NCBI RefSeq assembly: GCF_901709675.1
Contig: NC_051087.1
Span: 10,504,884 to 10,568,883 of the forward strand
Reading direction: 5' to 3'
From: Syngnathus acus
Taxonomy: Eukaryota > Chordata > Actinopteri > Syngnathiformes > Syngnathidae
Length of the DNA: 64,000 bases
The notes under the pieces were generated by a model, which was not told the origin of the DNA, did no database searches, and saw only the letters and a list, made by a program, of their open reading frames with translations. The translations under genes and the position numbers were made by a program. This document shows, piece by piece, positions 1 to 10,072 of this stretch. Positions within the stretch are counted from its first letter, which is position 1. Each line of letters starts with the position of its first letter.

Positions 1-3000
1 CAAGAATTCGGAACCTGTTCCAGGTCACCATTTAGAGTTCAATTTTAACGTGTGTGGTGCAATGTGCTGTTGCATGAGCGAGGCTAACCCTCATAGAAGA
101 CTGAGCCTCGATTAAGGTCCTTCCGCTCTGGACCACCACACCCTGCGTGCATTGTTCCTAGAGTCGGAACCCAGGGGGGCCGCATACGTACCCCCTGAGT
201 CGCATTGACCCTTCGTTAACACCGCTAGGTATCCAGGTCAAGCCACTCAGGGCAGAAGAGCTGGGGATCATTCCTCCCCAATCAGAGTGAGAACCAGCCG
301 CGGTGAACCGCTGCCTTTCTCCTCCGATCGGGGTTCAAGAGCACTGGAGCCAGCCCTGACTAAGCAGTGCCTCCCCAGTGCTCTCCTCCCGGTTGTACCT
401 ACAAAAAAAGCTTCTTTCTTCTTGAGCAGTCTTCTTTGTCCCATGTCAACGCACAACCTAAGGAGATGCTGGATCCATTCCTCCAACTTTGCTGTACTTC
501 CTCCATCGTGGTGCTCCAGGGAAGTCAAACAAAGTACCTAGAAGGAACTCACCTGTATTGCAATACCTGTGGAGGGAATGGCTGAAAAAGAAACCCTACT
601 CTACATCGCCTAGGTCCCGGTGCATCCTCGGCCTAGTCACCTAAGCTGGACTAGGGGACGTGAATATTAGGGGCAAGAATTTGGAACCTGTTCCAGGTCA
701 CCATTTAGAGTTCAATTTTAACGTGTGTGGTGCAATGTGCTGTTGCATGAGCGAGGCTAACCCTCATAGAAGACTGAGCCTCGATTAAGGTCCTTCCGCT
801 CTGGACCACCACACCCTGCGTGCATTGTTCCTAGAGTCGGAACCCAGGGGGGCCGCATACGTACCCCCTGAGTCGCATTGACCCTTCGTTAACACCGCTA
901 GGTATCCAGGTCAAGCCACTCAGGGCAGAAGAGCTGGGGTTCATTCCTCCCCAATCAGAGTGAGAACCAGCCGCGGTGAACCGCTGCCTTTCTCCTCCGA
1001 TCGGGGTTCAAGAGCACTGGAGCCAGCCCTGACTAAGCAGTGCCTCCCCAGTGCTCTCCTCCGGTTGTACCTACAAAAAAAAGGCTTCTTTCTTCTTGAG
1101 CAATCTTCTTTGTCCCATGTCAACGCACAACCTAAGGAGATGCTGGATCCATTCCTCCAACTTTGCTGTGCTTCCTCCATCGCGAGGCTCCAGGGAAGTC
1201 AAAGTACCTAGAGGGAACTCACCTGTATTGCAATACCTGTGGAGGGAATGGCTGAAAAAGAAACCCTACTCTACATCGCCTAGGTCCCGGTGCATCCTCG
1301 GCCTAGTCACCTAAGCTGGACTAGGGGACGTGAATATTAGGGGCAAGAATTTGGAACCTGTTCCAGGTCACCATTTAGAGTTCAATTTTAACGTGTGTGG
1401 TGCAATGTGCTGTTGCATGAGCGAGGCTAACCCCTCATAGAAGACTGAGCCTCGATTAAGGTCCTTCCGCTCTGGACCACCACACCCTGCGTGCATTGTT
1501 CCTAGAGTCGGAACCCAGGGGGGCCGCATACGTACCCCCTGAGTCGCATTGACCCTTCGTTAACACCGCTAGGTATCCAGGTCAAGCCACTCAGGGCAGA
1601 AGAGCTGGGGATCATTCCTCCCCAATCAGAGTGAGAACCAGCCGCGGTGAACCGCTGCCTTTCTCCTCTGATCGGGGTTCAAGAGCACTGGAGCCAGCCC
1701 TGACTAAGCAGTGCCTCCCCAGTGCTCTCCTCCCGGTTGTACCTACAAAAAAAAGGCTTCTTTCTTCTTGAGCAATCTTCTTTGTCCCATGTCAACGCAC
1801 AACCTAAGGAGATGCTGGATCCATTCCGCCAACTTTGCTGTGCTTCCTCCATCGCGAGGCTCCAGGGAAGTCAAACAAAGTACCTAGAGGGAACTCACCT
1901 GTATTGCAATACCTGTGGAGGGAATGGCTGAAAAAGAAACCCTACTCTACATCGCCTAGGTCCCGGTGCATCCTCGGCCTAGTCACCTAAGATGGACTAG
2001 GGGACGTGAATATTAGGGGCAAGAATTTGGAACCTGTTCCAGGTCACCATTTAGAGTTCAATTTTAACGTGTGTGGTGCAATGTGCTGTTGCATGAGCGA
2101 GGCTAACCCTCATAGAAGACTGAGCCTCGATTAAGGTCCTTCCGCTCTGGACCACCACACCCTGCGTGCATTGTTCCTAGAGTCGGAACCCAGGGGGGCC
2201 GCATACGTACCCCCTGAGTCGCATTGACCCTTCGTTAACACCGCTAGGTATCCAGGTCAAGCCACTCAGGGCAGAAGAGCTGGGGATCATTCCTCCCCAA
2301 TCAGAGTGAGAACCAGCCGCGGTGAACCGCTGCCTTTCTCCTCCGATCGGGGTTCAAGAGCACTGGAGCCAGCCCTGACTAAGCAGTGCCTCCCCAGTGC
2401 TCTCCTCCCGGTTGTACCTACAAAAAAAAGGCTTCTTTCTTCTTGAGCAATCTTCTTTGTCCCATGTCAACGCACAACCTAAGGATATGCTGGATCCATT
2501 CCTCCAACTTTGCTGTGCTTCCTCCATCGCGAGGCTCCAGGGAAGTCAAAGTCCCTAGAGGGAACTCACCTGTATTGCAATACCTGTGGAGGGAATGGCT
2601 GAAAAAGAAACCCTACTCTACATCGCCTAGGTCCCGGTGCATCCTCGGCCTAGTCACCTAAGCTGGACTAGGGGACGTGAATATTAGGGGCAAGAATTTG
2701 GAACCTGTTCCAGGTCACCATTTAGAGTTCGATTTTAACGTGTGTGGTGCAATGTGCTGTTGCATGAGCGAGGCTAACCCTCATAGAAGACTGAGCCTCG
2801 ATTAAGGTCCTTCCGCTCTGGACCACCACACCCTGCGTGCATTGTTCCTAGAGTCGGAACCCAGGGGGGCCGCATACGTACCCCCTGAGTCGCATTGACC
2901 CTTCGTTAACACCGCTAGGTATCCAGGTCAAGCCACTCAGGGCAGAAGAGCTGGGGTTCAATCCTCCACCTTTGCTGTGCTTCCTACATCGCGAGGCTCC

Positions 3001-4330
3001 AGGGAAGTCAAAGTACCTAGAGGGAACTCACCTGTATTGCAAGACCTGTGGAGGGAATGGCTGAAATAAAATAAAAAAACCCTACTCTACATCGCCTAGG
3101 TCCCGGTGCATCCTCGGCCTAGTCACCTAAGCTGGACTAGGGGACGTGAATATTAGGGGCAAGAATTTGGAACCTGTTCCAGGTCACCATTTAGAGTTCA
3201 ATTTTAACGTGTGTGGTGCAATGTGCTGTTGCATGAGCGAGGCTAACCCTCATAGAAGACTGAGCCTCGATTAAGGTCCTTCCGCTCTGGACCACCACAC
3301 CCTGCGTGCATTGTTCCTAGAGTCGGAACCCAGGGGGGCCGCATACGTACCCCCTGAGTCGCATTGACCCTTCGTTAACACCGCTAGGTATCCAGGTCAA
3401 GCCACTCAGGGCAGAAGAACTGGGGTTCAATCCTCCACCTTTGCTGTGCTTCCTACATCGCGAGGCTCCAGGGAAGTCAAAGTACCTAGAGGGAACTCAC
3501 CTGTATTGCAAGACCTGTGGAGGGAATGGCTGAAAAAAAAAAAAAAAAAACTACTCTACATCGCCTAGGTCCCGGTGCATCCTCGGCCTAGTCACCTAAG
3601 CTGGACTAGGGGATGTGAATATTAGGGGTAAGAATTTGGAACCTGTTCCAAGTCCCCATTTAGAGTCCAATATTAACGTGTGTGGTGCAATGTGCTGTTG
3701 CATGAGCGAGGCTAACCCTCATAGAAGACTGAGCCTCGATTAAGGTCCTTCCGCTCTGGACCACCACACCCTGCGTGCATTGTTCCTAAAGTCGGAACCC
3801 AGGGGGGCCACATACGTACCCCCTGAGTCGCATTGACCCTTTGTTAACACCGCTAGGTATCCAGGTCAAGCCACTCAGGGCAGAGAGCTGGGGATCAATC
3901 CACCCCGATCAGAGTAACATCCAGCCGCGGTGAACCGCTGCCTTTCTCCTCCGATCAGGGTCCAAGAGCACTGGAGCCCCTGAGCACTTAGACCCTGAGT
4001 CACCTTGACCCTTTGTTAACACCGCTAGGTATCCAGGTCAAGCCACTCAAGGCAGAAGAGCTCAGGATCAATCCACCCTGATCAGAGTGAGAACCAGCCT
4101 ACAAAAGTATGCTCCTATATTCTTGAGCAATCTCTTTTGTCCCATTACAACGCACGACCTAAAGAGATGCTGGATTTAATGCCTTCCACTTCCCTGTGCT
4201 TCATACACCGCAAGGCCCCAGGGAAGGCCAACCTGTTGTTGTTGTTGCCAGAGGGTCACTATTTCAGAAAGTTTCTACACTCACGGTTCCCATTCATTCA
4301 GGTTCCTGGTGGCTCCCTCTTTTGGATCCC
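1..4330. repeat. Tandem array of a ~670-bp unit (seven copies, last one degenerate)
   Basis: Units begin with the same CAAGAATTYGGAACCTGTTCC-type sequence at 1, 674, 1344, 2020, 2691, 3160 and 3629. Periods are 673, 670, 676, 671, 469 and 469. Copies 1-4 are nearly identical apart from poly(A) length and scattered substitutions. Copies 5 and 6 lack the same ~200-bp internal block. Copy 7 is mutated and rearranged: a second partial segment repeating the middle of the unit begins near 3980, and similarity fades by about 4330. Open frames in the unit are under 100 codons and are broken by length changes in the A-run, so protein coding is unlikely. The array touches the window edge and probably continues to the left. 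I do not recognise the unit as rDNA, 5S rRNA, an snRNA or a known satellite. Confidence 0.95.
52..252. ncRNA. Candidate structured RNA inside the repeat unit (copy 1 coordinates)
   Basis: Bases 52-141 can fold into a four-way cloverleaf with no unpaired base at two of its junctions. The closing stem is 52-58 with 135-141 (GTGTGGT/ACCACAC). The arms are 59-62 with 70-73, 79-85 with 104-110 (CGAGGCT/AGCCTCG) and 116-120 with 130-134 (GGTCC/GGACC). Next come a 5-bp hairpin at 154-158/166-170 with a 7-nt loop, and an 8+6-bp stem at 193-200/245-252 and 205-210/236-241. A competing 7-bp hairpin is 172-178/191-197. The topology recalls a tRNA, but the middle arm is too long and no canonical T-loop is present. 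The block recurs in all seven copies (for example 725 onward and 3680 onward). The stems are seen in the sequence; transcription and function are inference. Strand is undetermined. Confidence 0.35.
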
Positions 4331-5330
4331 TTGTGTACTACCTCTCATTCTCCAGCAGTTACTCCAGGTAATTTGGATATACTTTCGAGCGGCCCTGGGC
4401 GTGGCTTTATTGGATTTCCGATTATTAGTCAAAACCTATTTTAATATTCTCAACCCTGAGTAGTGTGTCTTCAAATATGGCTGCATCCTTGTTGAGTACA
4501 AAAGTTGCTTATACATTTCATACCATTCACTATCTTACTTTTTTTTTATCCCCTACACTTTTGATCTAATTGATTTTAATGTTCAGCTGCCAATTTTATT
4601 TTGTCAATTTCTGTTCATCGGTATTGTACTTCTACTTTAATTCAATCATCTAACTATCATAGATGATAACCTAAACATTATTGTAGTTTAGGTTTGACAT
4701 CTTGGGATCACATTGGCAGAGTGTGCCATTTGCTGTGATCTCTTAGGATCACTGCAATTTCCACAGTATCGTTTACTGATAACCGCTCTTACCTGAAGGT
4801 CCTTATTTTGGGTGTCCCTTACACTCACGGTACCATACTTTTTCCAAAATGGCCGCCACGCCGTCCGGTCATCCTCGGGCACCCCCTGGTGGCTATCCCT
4901 AGCATTGCGTCCGATTGAATTTAGGTTGGTAGGTTTATTTAGATTTTTTTAGGTAGTTTTGGGGGGGGATTTAATCAGCTTTTTTTTTTAATTAGGATTA
5001 GGGTTAACCAAAATTAAATTCAAATCGATCATCCCTTATTTAGAATATTATTGTAATAATTGCACATTCACAATATAAGAATACAAGTGACGTACGGTGA
5101 GGTTCATGACTGGGGAGGCACTGACGTCACACACACACCCGGGTAACATTTGTCCAACTGAGTGACAAAAATGTTGGGGAACGCTGCTCTAGTGTGGCTT
5201 CTTCATTATTTAATTTGAACTATTTTAATTAAAACCTCATATCAGCAGTCTTCACACGTAAAAACACTCAATAAAACACATGGAATCAAAAACTTGTTTT
5301 CGATCGTGCGTACCACTCCGTTCCGTTATT
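4331..5330. other. No gene seen; AT-rich spacer with old repeat debris
   Basis: No exon with usable splice sites and coding frame is visible here. The stretch ends in sequence (around 5145-5195) resembling the end of a decayed interspersed element. If the exon at 5548 belongs to a gene starting beyond the left edge, this is intronic. Confidence 0.6.
4878..4893 (-). promoter_or_regulatory. CTCF-like motif
   Basis: Read on the minus strand, the 16 bases are GCCACCAGGGGGTGCC. This fits the vertebrate CTCF core (CCASYAGRKGGC) except at the last core position. It lies between the tandem array and the first gene. Sequence match only; occupancy is unknown. Confidence 0.35.
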
Positions 5331-5338
5331 TGATGATA

Positions 5339-5378
<40 letters not shown>
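5331..5378. repeat. (GAT)n trinucleotide microsatellite
   Basis: About 16 near-perfect GAT units, with one interruption at the left end. It lies just upstream of the terminal exon at 5548, in presumed intron. Confidence 0.95.
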
Positions 5379-5379
<1 letters not shown>

Positions 5380-5547
5380 ACTTTATTCATCCCACAGCGG
5401 GAAAATTTACTTGTCACAGCAGCATACAAGAGTGCAAGAATACAAGTGCCAAAATTGTATTCTTGCACAATAATCTCATGACATTGTGCAGATGATGAAT
5501 ATGTAAGTGAATATCTGTTTAAAAATCTACATTAATTTTCATCCCAG

Positions 5548-6566
5548 GGCTTAATGTCACCCAGAGTCGAGCCCAAAGTGAGAGCAGCGGTGAGTTCAGC
5601 ATCAGCCTGGATAATGAGCCCTGGTCAAATGGTAGCAGCCCTGTCCAGCAGCCACTGTCTCGCCACACCTCTGTCTCGTACCATCCGCCAAGAGACACCT
5701 CGACACCCCAACGCACACAGCAAACCTCCTCCACAGCGCACAAACAGAAAGCCTTGACCATCCCTCCAGCAAACAGCCAGGAATCAGAGCTCAAACTAAT
5801 TCATCAACAGAAAGAGCCTACAATAAGCCACGATTTCTGGCTCGCACGGGGAACAAAAAGCATCAGAAGGGGCTCTAAAGGAAAACGTCGCTCATCAGAT
5901 TCAGTGGCCACGTTAAGCACAAATTTAAGATCGAATACCGATTGTACCCACACTTTAGCTTGTTCACCAGTTACAGTGTTTTATGTTCAGGGTAAGTCGT
6001 CCTCTATGTCTGGGTGCCTCAATTGCTTCTCCAATCCACTGGGAAAAGAAGGGCGACTCAAAGGCTTGTCGAAAAGTCTTCCTCGTGCCAGCAGTGTCAT
6101 TTCCACAGCCGATGGGTCATCTAGACATCCCAGCATCACTAATGACTGCAGGGTGGTAGTGAAGACTGAGACACTTCCTGGTTCCATTTCAGAAAAGCAC
6201 AATATCCAGAAACAAGAAACAGCAGCAGCATCCAATCAGCAAGTCAGTGAAAGCAGAGCACCTGAGTTCAGTCCTCCAGTCAAACCTCCAAGAGACCCAA
6301 CAGTCCTTGTTGCCAAAGACCACTCGAAACCCCCTGTGCAGGAATCAGATTTAAACCCCCCATTTAGTCTTAACTCTGTCTTCTCAAACACAATCTTCAC
6401 CGATTCAGAAGGGAGTCATATGGATGCTCTTGCGGGGAACAACCAGATGGATATTTCCCTCGACAAGTCCACCTGCAAAGCAAAACTGCACTCCAGTGAG
6501 CCACAAGTATTCTCAACACAGATTGCAAACACTCAAAATGGAAAAAGCGAAGAATCACAATCTTGA
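5548..6566 (+). CDS. Terminal coding exon of an unidentified gene (partial)
   Basis: A pyrimidine-rich acceptor ending CCCAG at 5543-5547 opens a frame that runs 338 codons to a TGA at 6564-6566. Two AATAAA signals follow. The protein tail is low in hydrophobics and rich in Ser, Pro, Gln and Lys. It has a basic patch (KSIRRGSKGKRRSS), a PxxP-type segment (PPVKPPRDP) and no recognisable folded domain. This looks like a disordered C-terminal tail of a signalling or scaffold protein. I could not assign a family; a Rho-GAP-type tail was considered but nothing decisive supports it. No other exon of the gene is visible between 1 and 5547, so the rest would lie beyond the left edge. A retrocopy or isolated fragment is the alternative. 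Confidence 0.7.
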
Positions 6567-7612
6567 TCATGGTGCTGACTTGAGATGAGGAGCAAGAAGT
6601 ATATCTGTAGTTAGTACACATCGTTTGTCAGTGCATTAATAACATTACCCATTTGTACAGTATGTAACAGATGTTTTAGTGATCTATGTTTATTTCTTTA
6701 TTACAAGGAATCTGCTTAAATTAATATCAGTTATATGTTTTCATATTTTATGTATACTTTTACAGGAAATGGGAGGGACAATTGAGTGAACCCTTGGATA
6801 TAATAACTGGTTGAGCCTCATTTAGCAGCAATAAAGTCAACCAAACACTTTTTTTAGCTGCAGATGAGCTCAGACAAAGATCAGGAATACACAGCCTAGA
6901 TTCATTTACTTTTTTCCTCTATGTCCGGTAAATATTTACTTGTTATTTTAAATTCAAAACAAAAACCGTGAGGTGAGAAATATGGTTGTTTGTGTGGTAT
7001 CACTCTAGTTCGAATCAGATGTTTTTGTTTTTGTTCATTGTGATTTCACAGCACAAATATCAGCACAAAAATTCAACACAAAAATGTCATGATCAGTATG
7101 TACAGAAATTTAAGAAAGTTCAAAGGGTCAACAAGCGTTGTCCTCCCACTGTGGGCAAATACAGAACAGTATGTTATTTTATTTTTGTTTGTTTGTTTGT
7201 TTGTTTGTTTGTTTGTTTGTTTGTTTGTTTGTTTGTTTGTTTGTTTGTTTGTTTGCAAACGGGTAGGTGGTAAAGCAATTTTTGAGTGGCTATGTTATCT
7301 TTTTGCCTACCCCACAAACATTGACCTGTTGAAATGGTATGTCACCTCTGTGAAGCTCTGTGATGCAGCTATTTAGCTTTACTTCACTTTTCAGTCAATC
7401 CTTTGTTTTGAATGTTTTTTTTTAAATTGCCAAACTATTTCTTATCCTGTAGTTGTGGCCTGGTGCTTTTGACTTGTTGTGCCCAGAGTTCTGTCGCTAT
7501 TCTGTTTAAATGTGAACCTGAAAGAAATGTTGTGATGTTTATATGTGATATCAGGTGTACATTATATCAACTATGTTTTTTTCCCTTTAATAAAGAGAAT
7601 TTATAAGGAAAA
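6567..7612 (+). other. Probable 3' UTR of the gene ending at 6566
   Basis: AT-rich sequence with no coding exon. Poly(A) signals AATAAA occur at 6830-6835 and 7589-7594, so alternative short and long 3' UTRs are plausible. A long GTTT microsatellite lies between them. Confidence 0.6.
7187..7254. repeat. (GTTT)n tetranucleotide microsatellite
   Basis: Seventeen uninterrupted GTTT units inside the presumed 3' UTR. It creates spurious open frames of Phe-Val-Cys-Leu on plus and Thr-Asn-Lys-Gln on minus. Confidence 0.97.
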
Positions 7613-7846
7613 TAGATTTGCGTCTTATTTTGAAGGTGACTACTTCTTCCGCCGCTCTCATTGGATACTGCGCTGACCACGTGACTAGTGACAAGCGGAA
7701 GTTGAGTATTTTCTAGTGAAAAACAAAACATTCGAGCTTACGCTCCAGTTCTTCTATTAGGACTAACAAATCAACAACCAGGGGTCCTGGGGTGGCTTCG
7801 TAAATTCTGGTGTATTACCCGACAACTGTACCCAAATTTTAGCAGG

Positions 7847-9401
7847 ATGCTGAATGCCGCTGCTGCGGAAAGAAACAAGGAGCCCATCCTTATGGTGCTG
7901 CGGGGATGCGTGAACACCGACAGAAGGCTGCAAGCGCTCGAGATCTCCTCCGGTACAGGACAACATGTCATGCATTTTGCTGGGGCTCTAAAGAACATTA
8001 CTTGGCAGCCATCAGAGTACGATCAGCGGTCTTTAGCCAGGTATTGTTTTTGGACTTTACACCAATCACGAGCGGCGCTAATGATGTAGGCATGTGCGTG
8101 AGTTGTTAGACTAACAATACACCCACCGTGATTCTCTCTTTTCAGTATAGAAGCCTACAGAGCTCACTATCAATTGAACAATGTGAAGCCTGCCATCCAC
8201 CTGGATGCTTCTCAGAATCATGATTATTGGGGAGGGATCCAAGCGGAGAGCCTCGATCTGGTCCTCAACATCAACATGATCCACATCTCTCCCATGGCTT
8301 GTACAGAGGCAGGTATCTCGGTGATGGGTCTAATTTTAGTTCATGGACTTTTCTTGCAATGACTGTACCCGTGCATACGCCCACCAGCCACTTTGCACCT
8401 GCACGATCTAGTAAGAGCTTTTCACAAAATTTTGCTTCGACAACAGTAAGGAGACTATCCTCTCTTTTCCACAAATTTGTTAAAACGTACAAGGAATTTG
8501 TCCCCAGTAGTTTAGGTCACTGGTGCTTTCACTGAAAGACAGTTTAATAAAGACATAAATCAAATGGTAAAAACATGCATGACAAAGTATTAGCAAATCC
8601 AAGTACTAAGTGCATCATTAATAAACATATTGTTAAAAAGAGATGTCTGGAGTGGCTGACCACCCATCTATTCTAAAAATGAAAAAAAAACAAGTGGTAC
8701 CTTTCCTTGACTTATAAGCTTAACTTGTTCTGTCACCAAACTTGCAACTCTATTTACTTATACTATATGTGCAGCCAGTTTTAGCAATTGAAATTGAAAT
8801 GTTTTTAAGGTTACATGTTTATTTCCCTTCTAGGGTTTATTCAAAGGGGCTGGGGGGGTGTTGAAGCCACAAGGTCTACTCTTGACATATGGGGTGAGTT
8901 TAAATTGATTCTATCTAATCATAAATCTGCCTTTCATGAAATTATGGCAGCAAAAAACAAATCATTATGTGATGCAATATCTTCTGCCATCTCCAGCCCT
9001 ATGCGATGAATGGCACCATCACGCCACAAAGCAATGTTGATTTTGACTTGAGCCTACGACAAAGGTAAGTAAGGTGACCCTTCGTCTTTGTGTCCACTGT
9101 TTTGTGGAATTATGTCAGAGAGAGTTATTTATTAATCATGTTAAATGCACTTGTGCAAAGTAAGTTCAGGAACAAAACATTTTCATTTACAGGAATCCAG
9201 AGTGGGGCCTCAGGGATATTTCCCTCCTCAAATCACTTGCAGAAATACATGGTTTATTCCTGGAGAAAATTGTAAGCTAGCAGCTTTTTCAAATTGATAT
9301 ATTTTTTTCCTGTGTATTATTAATGGTGATGTTTTCTGTGTTAGGTGGATATGCCAGCCAACAACAAATGTCTCCTGTTCAGGAAAGAGAGTTTGGTGTG
9401 A
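7847..9401 (+). CDS. mettl26: Methyltransferase-like protein 26
   Basis: Six exons: 7847-8040, 8146-8308, 8834-8893, 8997-9064, 9193-9271 and 9345-9401, giving 206 residues (human METTL26 is close to 204). The start [11 protein letters not shown] matches the human N terminus. Diagnostic blocks are [10 protein letters not shown] (SAM-binding glycine motif), [53 protein letters not shown] and DMPANNKCL. The family has a class I methyltransferase (DUF938) fold; I know of no established substrate. The second intron appears to start with GC rather than GT, because only an end at 8308 keeps the frame. A poly(A) signal AATAAA is at 9570. Likely cytosolic, as no signal peptide is seen. It converges with wfikkn1, as in human 16p13.3. 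Confidence 0.97.
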
Positions 9402-9569
9402 CGTCCTTCTTTTGCTGAACGGATCACACCAGGATGGAGAAAAGCGCCTTAAATTAACAAAATGTTCAGACGTGTTGCCAAATTCCTACAACTAATTGGA
9501 CATTACGTTAAATAGACAGAATGATTGTATCATATATCGAGTACAACTATATTCCTGATTGCACGCAAC

Positions 9570-9575
9570 AATAAA
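9570..9575 (+). terminator. mettl26 poly(A) signal
   Basis: AATAAA about 170 bases after the mettl26 stop codon. Confidence 0.75.
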
Positions 9576-9589
9576 AGTGACTCACTTCT

Positions 9590-10072
9590 TATCCTGATTT
9601 AGCTCATTTTTGCTTTTCTCATTGTATAAGCATTGGTCATTTAGCAAAAACAAAGGTTCAAATCACTTGTTGAGAGGTTTATAGGTGATATTGTGCACAT
9701 AAGACATACATACATTAGTAAAAGATCACTCAAAATATATATATCTATATATAAAGACAATTTAAGTGACATTATGCAAAACAGTACAAGTTAGACAATA
9801 TAAAGATATTTTTCAACAGCTCTAAAAGAAATAATCGTGAATGCTATCGTACAAACTGCATGTGAAGGTAACAAGGACTAATCGACTTTGACTATTGAAA
9901 TAATAAAACAAAATAAGACCTCACAACACACTTCAAATATAGTTTAAGTAGCGCTAGACGCCATGAGTGCTCCTGTATAATTTTTGTTGGGCTAACGTCC
10001 ACTTGGGTGATAAATGTTTCACAGTGCCATTTGTTCCTCCAGCCATCTGTGCAATAGCAAGTCTCGGCAGTT
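9590..10072 (-). other. Probable wfikkn1 3' UTR / intergenic
   Basis: AT-rich sequence with no coding exon, between the convergent 3' ends of mettl26 and wfikkn1. No clear minus-strand AATAAA was found, so the wfikkn1 3' end is undefined. Confidence 0.5.

Noticed and set aside
268-2661. Recurrent ~60-90-codon open frames inside the tandem units
   Set aside because: They shift frame between copies with A-run length, have no recognisable domain, and are explained by the repeat itself.
1-4330. Hammerhead-type ribozyme (retrozyme) in the array
   Set aside because: I searched both strands of the unit by eye for CTGANGA with GAAA and found no adequate core.
1-4330. 5S rRNA or U-snRNA gene cluster
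   Set aside because: The unit does not match the 5S, U1, U2 or 7SK sequences I can recall.
7073-7258. Thr-Asn-Lys-Gln repeat protein on minus
   Set aside because: Translation of the GTTT microsatellite.
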